This document shows positions 33,792 through 41,563 of a stretch of 64,000 nt of DNA, one piece after another. This DNA comes from Clostridia bacterium. GTDB taxonomy: Bacteria; Bacillota; Clostridia; Lachnospirales; Lachnospiraceae. How positions within the stretch are numbered: the stretch's first letter is position 1; every line of letters begins with the position of its first letter. The notes below the pieces were generated by a model. It was given only the letters and a program-made list of their open reading frames with translations. It made no database searches and was not told the DNA's origin. Made by a program: the position numbers and the translations under genes. The stretch is from the NCBI GenBank assembly GCA_009929615.1, contig SAAB01000004.1, forward strand, positions 1 through 64,000, written 5' to 3'.

Positions 33792-34855
33792 AAAAAATTC
33801 TCTCAGTTCTGAAATCACCCAAGACCCTGGTGCTCGCATGTCTGGCTTTTACTATGCCGGTTTTTGCGGCTGACGTTTCATCACCCGTACAGAACAAGGT
33901 CTGTCATGATAACCAAGTCTTATCAGCGAAACTCATTACGGATGTTTGCTGGAACTGTATTTTCCCGATAAAGCTTGCCGGTATTAATCTGTCGATGACA
34001 GGTACTGCACCTGACAATGCAGCATCAGGGACAGTATGTGCCTGTAAGGATGGATTGAACGTCTATCACCCGGGTGTATTGACCGCGATGTGGGAACCGA
34101 GAAAGCTCATCGAGTTAACGAGAACACCCGGGTGCATGTCATCCCTAGGAGGGGTAACACTCGACCTTGGTAATGATTTGCAGTTTGGCCCGCAGACCGA
34201 TGGAGCAGCCGAGGAACAGCGGGAGCGTTTCTCAATAAGTTTCTACAACGCACATATGTATGCTATGCCGTTATTAAGAATGTTGGATATGTATCTACCC
34301 GGTCAATGTAATGCCGACCCATACAGCGATTTTGATATCATTAATTTCACGGAGATTGACCCGACCTGGAATAATACGATGCTGGCATTCTTCCAGAACC
34401 CGGAATCAGCAGCTGTGGCTAACGTGATAGCAATGCAGGCTTGCGCCGGTGAAGCAGCGGCACAATTTGCAGGTAAACAGCCAATAGACTCACTTTGGTG
34501 GTGTGCCGGTTCCTGGGGTGGGCAGTATCCTTTAACTGGATCGGTACGGAGTATGGATGCCCCCAGAACAACCAGCCTGGTCGGGATCCGTATGCTGGCC
34601 GCAGAACATCGTCGTGGACTGGCCTACCGTTCGATGGGAAACGATACTGTTTGTCGCTCCAAGATTTACCCAACGTTGCCAAAGCAACAGTACAAATTGA
34701 ATATGTTCTACCCTACCCCGGAGACAAAAAACAGTCATGAGGTCGGTGAGTCCCCATACCAATGGCAAGGTGGGCCTTTCCGTTATCCAACCGGTAAAGG
34801 CCAGGACAGCACCTACATGATTTTCCAGTGGGTAGATTGTTGCCGCACAATGTAA
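33788..34855 (+). CDS. traU: TraU, periplasmic mating-pair protein
   Basis: This 355-residue Cys-rich periplasmic protein has a signal peptide (after VFA, about 28). TraU signatures are visible: DVCWNCIFPIKLAGI, CACKDG...GVLTAMWEPRKLIELTRTPGCMSSLGG, MLDMYLPGQC and PYQWQGGPFRYP. Length (F TraU 330) and Cys positions fit. It is needed for DNA transfer more than for pilus formation. It ends the traC-W-U operon at a bidirectional terminator. Confidence 0.95.
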   Translation: MKKILSVLKSPKTLVLACLAFTMPVFAADVSSPVQNKVCHDNQVLSAKLITDVCWNCIFPIKLAGINLSMTGTAPDNAASGTVCACKDGLNVYHPGVLTAMWEPRKLIELTRTPGCMSSLGGVTLDLGNDLQFGPQTDGAAEEQRERFSISFYNAHMYAMPLLRMLDMYLPGQCNADPYSDFDIINFTEIDPTWNNTMLAFFQNPESAAVANVIAMQACAGEAAAQFAGKQPIDSLWWCAGSWGGQYPLTGSVRSMDAPRTTSLVGIRMLAAEHRRGLAYRSMGNDTVCRSKIYPTLPKQQYKLNMFYPTPETKNSHEVGESPYQWQGGPFRYPTGKGQDSTYMIFQWVDCCRTM

Positions 34856-34859
34856 TAAA

Positions 34860-34883
34860 AAAACCCTGCAATGCAGGGTTTTT
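34860..34883. terminator. Bidirectional terminator after traU
   Basis: AAACCCTGC and GCAGGGTTT pair across a 3-base loop, with A and T runs. It separates converging traU and the DUF1845-like gene. Confidence 0.88.
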
Positions 34884-34903
34884 AATTTCTGTTTTTCGTT
34901 GAA

Positions 34904-35650
34904 TTAAGCCTGCCGTTTAATGGCCTCATTCTGATCATCATTCGCTTCATTACTGGCATCCTGCAACACCTTTGTTTCCTGGTCTACCTGGGTAGGTTCT
35001 GTCTCAGTGCTTCCAGCCAATTCTTTTTCAGCGGCCCGGCCATTGGCCTGATTAAGCTCATCAGCAGATGCCTGCGCGTGACGTTTGAGTGATGCTGCCA
35101 GATCACGAATGAGATTATGAAGACGAGACTTAAACTCCTCGACCTCATCCTGATTAAAACAGTTATTTAACCAGAGGGTATCGATGATCTGGTGCAATTT
35201 ATCAAAGTTCTGAATAATGCGGATAACCCGCAGCGCTTGCGGCGTTCTGATGCGAACCTCATGTTCTTTTGGATGGGTATACCCGACTTCATTGAGGCTG
35301 CTGCGTTCTTCTTCTTCTTTTACCGCACGGTTCAGAATAGCAATGTTATTTTCCAGTTCTTTCTCAGGCATGTCGATTACTTCGTTAACCGCCTTCAGTG
35401 TACGTTCAATCGCACCACTGTATTTAGTGCCAAGCCGTTCAAGGGCTCGGCTGTTATTGGTCAGATTGAAGAGAGCCTGGGAGATAATGTTAAAATTACG
35501 GGACTGTACCCGAATACCTTCCTGGGTGTGAAGAGTAAATTTCACGACAGCTTCAGGATTGGAATATTCGACACGAGAGTTAGGGGTTCGGTTATCCTGA
35601 GCCCCACTCTTTTTAGCTTGTTTTACGGTTTGTACCGGTGCTTTAGCCAT
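34904..35650 (-). CDS. DUF1845/AcaB-like protein, possible transfer regulator
   Basis: This 248-residue protein has a basic N-terminus. The stretch at about residues 30-60 (PEAVVKFTLHTQEGIRVQSR) fits DUF1845 (PF08900), the family of AcaB, a conjugation activator of IncC plasmids. A long helical middle and a Gln/Glu-rich acidic tail (about 200-248) follow. No enzyme motif is visible. I infer a regulatory role from the family alone. A GTAAAC(T)AAACGGATG box on the minus strand lies about 370 bases upstream of its start, so it may belong to the same regulon. Confidence 0.55.
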   Translation of the reverse strand: MAKAPVQTVKQAKKSGAQDNRTPNSRVEYSNPEAVVKFTLHTQEGIRVQSRNFNIISQALFNLTNNSRALERLGTKYSGAIERTLKAVNEVIDMPEKELENNIAILNRAVKEEEERSSLNEVGYTHPKEHEVRIRTPQALRVIRIIQNFDKLHQIIDTLWLNNCFNQDEVEEFKSRLHNLIRDLAASLKRHAQASADELNQANGRAAEKELAGSTETEPTQVDQETKVLQDASNEANDDQNEAIKRQA

Positions 35651-35749
35651 AACAGAACCTCGGAGTTAATTTGTATGCCAATTGATTAGGCCAAAACTCA
35701 GGATAGTTGTCATTGAAAAATGGCTGCAATATGACCATGAAAAACCGAC

Positions 35750-35778
35750 TTGAAAAATTAAACCAATATGCTTAAATG
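35750..35778 (+). promoter_or_regulatory. Promoter of leader C
   Basis: TTGAAA (35750-35755), a 17-base spacer and TAAATG (35773-35778) make a reasonable sigma-70 promoter. It starts a 310-base leader that ends at the gene at 36088. Confidence 0.5.
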
Positions 35779-35784
35779 AATAAG

Positions 35785-36060
35785 AACCGAGCTGACGGAC
35801 ATCAGCACAACTTCCTAGTTAATTTCGCGCTCAACCAGCGCCCACCGGATGACCTCCTCCCGGGTTAACTACGCCTTCTACAGGCCCGAGCATCTCTGAT
35901 GTGTTTAGGTTAAACCTGACATGTCTCTTTGCTTACCCAAACGGGTATTTTGGTTCTCAATCCCAAACAAAAAAAATTGTTAATCCTTTTAACTCCAGCG
36001 AATCAACAGATGTGCAGTTTTGTGTACATCCGTTTAGTTTACCTTTTAGGTAGCTAAATT
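35785..36060 (+). ncRNA. Structured leader C (divergent copy)
   Basis: This gap of over 400 bases has no gene. It holds hairpins in the same order as leaders A (37340) and B (41260): GCTGA/TCAGC (35791-35806) followed by CAACTTC, then ATTTCG with GCGC/GCGC (35827-35841), CCGG/CCGG (35845-35863) and CTACGCC (35869-35875). Later hairpins differ, and the TCGAAAAAGGTG tail of A and B is missing. It could be an mRNA leader or a single-strand promoter. A GTAAAC-type box on the minus strand lies at 36015-36042. Confidence 0.45.
36015..36042 (-). promoter_or_regulatory. Candidate activator box (minus strand)
   Basis: The minus strand reads GTAAACTAAACGGATG then TACACAAAACTG, one mismatch in 16 from the boxes at 21911 and 49223. 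It points towards the DUF1845-like gene, although 370 bases away, and lies just before the plus-strand gene at 36088. Confidence 0.45.
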
Positions 36061-36087
36061 TTCGCATTCTAAATTTATAGGTGATCT

Positions 36088-36699
36088 ATGTCTGACCCAA
36101 TCTCATTAATGGCAGGTATCGTATTTTTTGGTGCTGTGTATTACCGTGCCGAATATATCAGATTCCTTGGCCCAATCTGGCTGGCAATTTTTATAACGGA
36201 ACGCGGTTTACTGTTCACTGGTCTCGGTTTTGTTACCGCGACTGTATGTGTAGTTGTTGCTTTACTCGTTATTTATAATTCATTCTTTACCAAGTCTGGG
36301 AAAAAATCTAATGAAGCAACTAATGGAAACATGGTTGAAGGTGTTTCTCGGGCTGGGTCAAATAATGACAAAGCCAAATATGCAAACCATCGTTTTGAAG
36401 GAAAGCTTGTTTACCACGGTCTCGAAAACTGGAAACACGATCCTAATAACGATAAATCGTATTTAGTCACAATACGTAGTGGTGGGAAAGACCATGAAAT
36501 TTGGGCTGTTGGGCTCAAAAATGCTGTTGAGACTTGTGGAGCACAAGTTGGTGATATTGTTTCAGTCTGGAAAGAGTCTGAAGTAAGAACCGACAAAGCA
36601 CAAGTGTTTGACGAAAGCGGTAAGGTTACAGGGTATCGTACTCTCCTTAACGAAAAACGTCGCGGCATTTGGGTTATGCAAGTACTCGCCGAAAGCTAA
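36088..36699 (+). CDS. Membrane protein with a relaxase/primase-associated C-domain
   Basis: This 203-residue protein has hydrophobic segments at about residues 5-25 and 35-65. The soluble C-terminal domain (about 95-200) has pattern RFEGKLVYHG...YLVTIRSGGKDHEIWAVGLKNAVE...VGDIVSVW. That pattern resembles a small domain found with large plasmid primases and relaxases (G.L..hG...YFV.L...WG.dL..A....GD.V). The resemblance is by eye. It begins the DNA-processing block behind leader C, with AGGTGATC before the ATG. Confidence 0.55.
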   Translation: MSDPISLMAGIVFFGAVYYRAEYIRFLGPIWLAIFITERGLLFTGLGFVTATVCVVVALLVIYNSFFTKSGKKSNEATNGNMVEGVSRAGSNNDKAKYANHRFEGKLVYHGLENWKHDPNNDKSYLVTIRSGGKDHEIWAVGLKNAVETCGAQVGDIVSVWKESEVRTDKAQVFDESGKVTGYRTLLNEKRRGIWVMQVLAES

Positions 36700-36761
36700 A
36701 ATATTCTTAATTCAGGCTATAAGCCTTAACTTTTTAATCTTTTAAATATATGAGGTATATT

Positions 36762-37262
36762 ATGACAATTGTCTATGGTAGTAGCATTGAGCCGGGTGGT
36801 ATGGAACTGGATGATTACACAATGATTGCAGAGTGTGAAAATTGTGGGAAAGACTGCCGACATCGGATTTATGAAGACTGTGTTGCAGGGGCAATAAACC
36901 AGAGATTCTCTTATACGTGTAATCACTGCGGTTATCATTCCTGTAACGCTGAAGTATGTGACGTATGCGATAGCATCGAATGCGAAGAACATGCTGGTCG
37001 TTATCAGTCTAATATTTTCTTCGAAATGCATGAGCTCATTGAGCTCATGAAAATAGAGGGAGATATACTGGCAATCAGAGCAAAAATCAATGTAGGCGCT
37101 CACGACTTTGGAGATCTTTCAAAGTTAGATGATTGCCTGCATAGGCTCACCTTTCCAGGTTACTATGAACGGCGAAATACTGATCTCTATAAAGAGATAT
37201 CAGATGCTTCAACCGACATGGCAATCCAAACATGGAAGCGTCTGGAACGCTTGTTATGCTAA
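36762..37262 (+). CDS. Zinc-binding Cys-rich protein, unknown
   Basis: This 166-residue protein has several CxxC pairs between residues about 22 and 78 (CENCGKDC, CNHCGYHSC, CDVCDSIEC), probably two zinc knuckles. The C-terminal half is helical. The start at 36762 is set by GAGGT; an in-frame ATG 12 bases upstream belongs to the recurring leader ATGAGGTATATTATG. No family was recognised. The knuckles suggest nucleic-acid or protein binding. Confidence 0.6.
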   Translation: MTIVYGSSIEPGGMELDDYTMIAECENCGKDCRHRIYEDCVAGAINQRFSYTCNHCGYHSCNAEVCDVCDSIECEEHAGRYQSNIFFEMHELIELMKIEGDILAIRAKINVGAHDFGDLSKLDDCLHRLTFPGYYERRNTDLYKEISDASTDMAIQTWKRLERLLC

Positions 37263-37272
37263 ACCTCCCTAT

Positions 37273-37300
37273 AAAAACCCAGCGAAAGCTGGGTTTTTTT
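37273..37300 (+). terminator. Terminator before leader A
   Basis: AAAACCCAGC and GCTGGGTTTT pair across a GAAA loop and are followed by Ts. It isolates leader A from upstream transcription. Confidence 0.9.
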
Positions 37301-37310
37301 CTTTTCTGGA

Positions 37311-37339
37311 TTGACCAACCAAACGTCGTATCATAATCT
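37311..37339 (+). promoter_or_regulatory. Promoter of leader A
   Basis: TTGACC (37311-37316), a 17-base spacer and TAATCT (37334-37339). The same arrangement, TTGACC-17-TATCTT, opens leader B at 41230. Confidence 0.6.
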
Positions 37340-37340
37340 T

Positions 37341-37614
37341 ATATCGCGGGCATCCCGCTTAACTTCTTTTAACACTCTTTATTTCGGCAACGCGCCATCC
37401 CTGAATGAATAAGTTCATTCGCACGGCTTCCCTACGCCCATAGAATTCGACACACGGTGCATCATGCATCGTGTTTTCTGCGCCGTCGAAAAAGGTGTTT
37501 TTCCTCTTGTTGAGGATACAGTGAGTCCAGCACTCTAACTGGATGCTTCACAAATCTTTCTAATTTTTGTGCCTATAGCACTAAATCATTTTAACTTTTT
37601 TAATTTAAAAATTT
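37341..37614 (+). ncRNA. Structured leader A, upstream of ssb-like gene
   Basis: The 366-base gap has no gene. Hairpins in order: P1 GCGGG/CCCGC (37346-37358) then TTAACTTC; P2 GGC/GCC (37386-37396) after ATTTC; P3 GAATGAA/TTCATTC (37403-37420); P4 TTCGAC/GTCGAA (37446-37490) enclosing ACACG/CGTGT; then AAAAGGTGTTTT. Leader B has each stem with different bases but preserved pairing. That covariation argues for a folded RNA or folded single-stranded DNA. Confidence 0.65.
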
Positions 37615-37628
37615 ATGAGGTATAAACT

Positions 37629-38393
37629 ATGCAATCCAGAGCAAAGGGTATTGTTGCGATAGAACCTAAATATGTGCCTGCATCTAACAATGCAGATTCA
37701 TATATTTATTTCCGTTTGCGCTGTGACATGTCCATTAGCGGCAAGTCTCAGACCGAGTTCTATTCGATAAAAGCATTTGGTAAAGTCGCGGATTTTCTAC
37801 GCGATAATATTCAAATGAATACCGAACTGTATATCGAAGCATTAGCTCGATCATTCCGTTATACAAAACATGGTATTGACCAAATGAGGACTGAGTTTCA
37901 TGTTTTCATGGCTCGAATCATTCAGACTGGTCAATCAATAGATACCCGTGCAAATGAAACTGTAAAGCCACCATCTACATCAACCGTCACTTCGCTATCC
38001 CCTCAAGTAGCGCAAAAACTTAAGGACGATATGAAGTGGCAGAAAATGTCTGATGAAGAGGTAAGAACTGCTTCTGAAAAATGGAGAACAGTATATGCCG
38101 AGCAAAAGCAGCTGCACCCTGGAAAAGAGTCTGTATCACCAGACAACAATAAAAATTCAGTAGAGAAGATACCAGAAGCTTCGCCGAAGCTGGATGCTAA
38201 GAATAGAGCCGTGCAGACATCACGTCCGCAAGCCGCAACCTCTAAGCACCCTGTCAACATGCAAGCCTGGACAAATCTGCCAGCCGATAATTCGACAGCA
38301 GCCGTTATTGTAGCTCGTATGAAACTTAATGAAAAATTAAGCTCCTCCGGGCAAGTAACTTTAACTAACGCATATTCATCAGTTCGCGGTTGA
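37629..38393 (+). CDS. SSB-like single-strand DNA-binding protein
   Basis: This 254-residue protein has an N-terminal OB-fold of SSB type (about residues 20-105, YIYFRLRCDMSISGKSQTEFYSIKAFGKVADFL then LYIEALARSFRYT). A Pro/Ser/Lys-rich tail of about 140 residues follows. The usual SSB acidic tip (DDDIPF-like) is absent; the protein ends in TNAYSSVRG. It would protect ssDNA during transfer or feed Bet/Exo recombination. The start has the GAGGTATAAACT leader. It lies between leader A and bet. Confidence 0.75.
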   Translation: MQSRAKGIVAIEPKYVPASNNADSYIYFRLRCDMSISGKSQTEFYSIKAFGKVADFLRDNIQMNTELYIEALARSFRYTKHGIDQMRTEFHVFMARIIQTGQSIDTRANETVKPPSTSTVTSLSPQVAQKLKDDMKWQKMSDEEVRTASEKWRTVYAEQKQLHPGKESVSPDNNKNSVEKIPEASPKLDAKNRAVQTSRPQAATSKHPVNMQAWTNLPADNSTAAVIVARMKLNEKLSSSGQVTLTNAYSSVRG

Positions 38394-38400
38394 TATGACT

Positions 38401-38433
38401 GGTTGCTGATTCCTCAGCAACCTTCTTCTTTTT
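38401..38433 (+). terminator. Hairpin with T-rich tail after ssb-like gene
   Basis: GGTTGCTGA and TCAGCAACC pair across a TTCC loop, followed by a C/T-rich run. It may be a partial terminator between the ssb-like gene and bet. Confidence 0.7.
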
Positions 38434-38468
38434 TAATCTTATAATTTATTTAATTTAATGAGGTATAT

Positions 38469-40025
38469 ATGTACTCAAATAAATCACGTAGTTCTGGTTC
38501 ATTCTCAAACAACAATAAAGGGAACACCGATATTGTCGTTAAGATAGACAGCATTGCTCGACATATGTTGTCGCTCGAAAAGATGTTTGCATCCGCAGGT
38601 TCCAGTTCACCTCACATCTCATTCGAACGTGAATGCGTTTTTGCAAAACATATTGTCAACAATAATAACTACTTGGCTGACATAGCAGTTAATAATCCAA
38701 AGTCCTTCGAAACAGCATTCCTTCAGCTTGCAAGTAGCGGCCTTACTCTTGACCCGGCGCAGAAGCAGGCTTACCTGGTTCCACGCGATGGTCGTGTCAT
38801 TCTTGACGTGTCCTATATTGGGCTCAGCAGGATGGCCACCGATGAAGGTTTATGCGAAGACATTGTGGCTGAATTAGTTTTTGAAAAGGACTCATTTAAA
38901 ACCAATGGTCGTCGTTCCAGCCCAGACCACGAATTTGACCCCTTTGCTTATAAAGGGGGACTCGTTCTCACAAACACCGATCAGGGTGCTTTAGGAGATC
39001 GAGGCATGTTCAGGGGGGCTTATGTCGACTATTTAATGAAGGATGGACGTCATCTGGTATTTTTCATTGACCTTCAGGATTTAGCTCAATCTCGGGCGAA
39101 ATCCGAATCTTGGGCAAAAGTGGAGAAACGGCAGTATTCACCGTGGACTCAGTTCCCTTGGAAGATGGTGCTCAAGTCAGCTATTAAGCAGACCATACAC
39201 TTAATTCCTGGTAACCGTACTCGCCTGAGTTCAATGATTGAATATCTGAACACTGCTGGTGGTGAAGGTTTCCGTACAGCAACAATACCCGTCGCAGCTG
39301 CTGAAGCTGAAATGGAGGTTAGACAAGAAGCCAGGACGGCTGGTAATACGGATACTACAATCCGAACTGCAAAGTCTGATGATAAAGTTATTGAAGGTGA
39401 GTTTAATAAGCTCCCTGAAGAACCTGATTCAACCGAGCAGCAGGACATCAAGAGCAATACACCAACCGATGTTTACGATACGGCTGAGGGAAATACACCT
39501 CCAGCTGACGTAAATGGTTCGGCTGATGATATTCTCCCTCCACCCGGAGAAACCAATGGGCAGTCCAATGAAGAAATGTCTGAGCATCCCGGGGTCAGAA
39601 AATGGGCTGAACGCAGAATTAAAAAGTTAGTAAGCCGGGCAGAAAAGACGCTTGGATACGAAACTATTTTAAACGATGCAAAAAGCAGTTTCGATCTGAA
39701 TGAAAGTGAGCTGGCATTCGCTCGCTTATCTTTAGAAAAATCCCGTCGGTCACTTCTCAAAAATCATTTAACTAACGCAGTAGGTAGCTTCGATTTTACT
39801 CAAGTACTTAACTTCATCGAAAAAATGGGTAAGGGTGAGTTTAAAACCGACGCGGCCAAATGGGTCGGTGAAGTCCAAGCCGAATCAATGGAAATACACA
39901 AGTTATATCTTGAGGCTGTTAATACATCTGATTTTGTGAGGCTCAATGCCGCTCTCAACAATGTGACATTTCCCCCTCTAAAAGAAATGGTAGAAGGTCT
40001 TATTGAAGATCTTCTGGCCGCTTAA
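38469..40025 (+). CDS. bet: Bet/RecT-family annealase with long C-terminal extension
   Basis: This 518-residue protein has a RecT/Bet core in the first ~250 residues (LASSGLTLDPAQKQAYLVPRDGRVILDVSYIGLSRMA; later WTQFPWKMVLKSAIKQTIHLIP). Single-strand annealing with the Exo neighbour gives Red-type recombination. Typical Bet/RecT proteins are 260-270 residues. The extra ~260 residues comprise an acidic, Pro-rich linker (about 285-365) and a helical C-terminal domain (about 370-518). The ATG has the AATGAGGTATATATG leader. SXT and IncA/C elements carry a shorter bet at this place. Confidence 0.88.
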   Translation: MYSNKSRSSGSFSNNNKGNTDIVVKIDSIARHMLSLEKMFASAGSSSPHISFERECVFAKHIVNNNNYLADIAVNNPKSFETAFLQLASSGLTLDPAQKQAYLVPRDGRVILDVSYIGLSRMATDEGLCEDIVAELVFEKDSFKTNGRRSSPDHEFDPFAYKGGLVLTNTDQGALGDRGMFRGAYVDYLMKDGRHLVFFIDLQDLAQSRAKSESWAKVEKRQYSPWTQFPWKMVLKSAIKQTIHLIPGNRTRLSSMIEYLNTAGGEGFRTATIPVAAAEAEMEVRQEARTAGNTDTTIRTAKSDDKVIEGEFNKLPEEPDSTEQQDIKSNTPTDVYDTAEGNTPPADVNGSADDILPPPGETNGQSNEEMSEHPGVRKWAERRIKKLVSRAEKTLGYETILNDAKSSFDLNESELAFARLSLEKSRRSLLKNHLTNAVGSFDFTQVLNFIEKMGKGEFKTDAAKWVGEVQAESMEIHKLYLEAVNTSDFVRLNAALNNVTFPPLKEMVEGLIEDLLAA

Positions 40026-40030
40026 CTTAT

Positions 40031-40052
40031 CCGGCAGGAAACTGCCGGTTTA
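40031..40052 (+). terminator. Weak terminator-like hairpin between bet and exo
   Basis: CCGGCAG and CTGCCGG pair across GAAA, with only a short T-run. It may act as partial termination or mRNA stabilisation. Confidence 0.5.
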
Positions 40053-40082
40053 ACTTTCTAAATTTATCTTAAGGTGATCATT

Positions 40083-41192
40083 ATGTCTGACATTTATGAA
40101 GTCGTTGATGTTGTGCAGGGCTCAAAGGAATGGCTCGAATGGCGTAAAACTGGTGTGACAGCAACATGCTCCCCTATTCTGTTAGAGGAGGCTGGTGCAA
40201 CTAAAACGCCCTACGAACTCTATTTGCAATACGCTGGCCTGATTAAGGCAGAAGACCTTTCTGTCATTAAACAGGTTGATGCTGGTAAAAAGCTTGAAGC
40301 ACTTGCCAGAAGTTACTGCGAAAAAGAGATTGGACAAATCGCCCTGCCTTTCTGTGTAAGGAACAAAAAGTATCCTTACATGATTGCTTCGCTGGATGGG
40401 CAGTTCGACGATGGTTCAATCCTTGAGATAAAGAATCTTTGCGAGAGCAAACATCTTTCTATTCTTCAGCTTGAAACCAAATCGCCAGAATTCCGTTATT
40501 ACTACTGGCAAGTTCAGCACCAGCTGCTGACAACAGGCGCACCCCAGGCGTATCTTGTGTTTTGGTCGGCCACTGACCAGACCAAGGTCTTTAAAATTAT
40601 GCCTTCGAAGAAAGCGTTTTATCGAGTCCAGGTTGCCTGCGAATACTTCTGGAATAAGGTTCAGACAAAAACAGCTCTACCGTTTGATAAGGAAAAAGAT
40701 ATTTTGCTTATCTCTGACCCTGAAATCATGTCTCAGACACAAGGCTTTAAGCTTCCAGACGACCTCGAAGCTCGTGTGGTAGACATAGCCAGACAAGTTG
40801 GAACATTGCAGCAGATGGAGAAAGAGTTGGCTTTAAAGAAAAAGCAGTTCGAAGAATACCAGAACGCGGTCAATTTATTGATCCAGGGTCTAGGTGCTTC
40901 TATTGGCTTTTCCTATAACGAGCTGGTTAGAATCGATGGCTTTGGCTTTCGTTTTCTTCAGTCTCGCGTACCGGAAAAACCGAGCTACAAACGAATCTGC
41001 GATAAATTATCTATTGACCCCAAACATCATCCAGAATGTTACGGTCAGTCATCGGTACGAAATTCGTTAAGTACCTATGAATATAAATCAACTCTGACTG
41101 ATACTGTCTACATTCCTTTGGATGACACTTCCGTACTGGTATCTCCTGGTGCAGAAGAGACAGACTCAGCCCAACAATACGTTGTTTTTTAA
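40083..41192 (+). CDS. exo: YqaJ/lambda Exo-type exonuclease
   Basis: This 369-residue protein has the YqaJ recombinase signatures: GSKEWLEWRKTGVTAT near the N-terminus, GKKLEALARSYCEKE, SLDGQFDDGSILEIKN (catalytic Asp and ExK) around residues 105-125, and YYYWQVQHQLLTTGA. It digests one strand of a duplex to make the ssDNA that Bet anneals. The C-terminal half is a helical extension. The start at 40083 is set by AAGGTGATCATT, the second recurrent ribosome-binding cassette. A terminator follows. Confidence 0.9.
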   Translation: MSDIYEVVDVVQGSKEWLEWRKTGVTATCSPILLEEAGATKTPYELYLQYAGLIKAEDLSVIKQVDAGKKLEALARSYCEKEIGQIALPFCVRNKKYPYMIASLDGQFDDGSILEIKNLCESKHLSILQLETKSPEFRYYYWQVQHQLLTTGAPQAYLVFWSATDQTKVFKIMPSKKAFYRVQVACEYFWNKVQTKTALPFDKEKDILLISDPEIMSQTQGFKLPDDLEARVVDIARQVGTLQQMEKELALKKKQFEEYQNAVNLLIQGLGASIGFSYNELVRIDGFGFRFLQSRVPEKPSYKRICDKLSIDPKHHPECYGQSSVRNSLSTYEYKSTLTDTVYIPLDDTSVLVSPGAEETDSAQQYVVF

Positions 41193-41198
41193 TTATTG

Positions 41199-41228
41199 AG
41201 CCCAGTTTAAAACTGGGCTTTTTTTTTG
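41199..41228 (+). terminator. Terminator before leader B
   Basis: AGCCCAGTTT and AACTGGGCT pair and are followed by nine Ts, immediately before the promoter of leader B. Confidence 0.92.
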
Positions 41229-41229
41229 C

Positions 41230-41258
41230 TTGACCAATTACACATCCTTTATTATCTT
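41230..41258 (+). promoter_or_regulatory. Promoter of leader B
   Basis: TTGACC (41230-41235), 17-base spacer and TATCTT (41253-41258). It is positioned like the promoter of leader A relative to the first hairpin. Confidence 0.55.
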
Positions 41259-41260
41259 TA

Positions 41261-41545
41261 AATAGCGGCTTAGTCCGCTTAACTTCAGGCAACTGCCTTT
41301 AAACACCTTCTAAATTCGGCGCTCAAGCCACTCCTGAATACCTCCTGGTATTCACAAGGATTTCTTTCGCCTAAACAAATTCGATAGCCTGCGGCTCTCA
41401 TAAGCGGCAGGCTTTTTTGTCCGTCGAAAAAGGTGTTTTGTTGTCACGTAGACAACAACAAGTGCCTCAGTCACTCCCAAACTGAAACTAGTACCTAACT
41501 TCAGCCTTCATGCAAGGCCTAATTCATCTAATTCACTAATCTTTT
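41261..41545 (+). ncRNA. Structured leader B, upstream of small gene and cobS-like operon
   Basis: The 371-base gap has no gene. P1 GCGG/CCGC (41265-41278) then TTAACTTC; an added hairpin AGGCA/TGCCT (41287-41298); P2 GGC/GCC (41318-41329) after ATTC; P3 GAATACC/GGTATTC (41336-41353); P4 TTCGA/TCGAA (41380-41428) enclosing GCCTGC/GCAGGC; then AAAAGGTGTTTT as in leader A. Stem bases differ from A while pairing is kept. Confidence 0.65.
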
Positions 41546-41563
41546 TAAATGAGGAGTCTGATC

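Noticed and set aside
37341..37614. Known metabolite riboswitch
   Set aside because: No recognised aptamer pattern is visible, and the downstream genes are DNA-processing genes, not metabolic ones.
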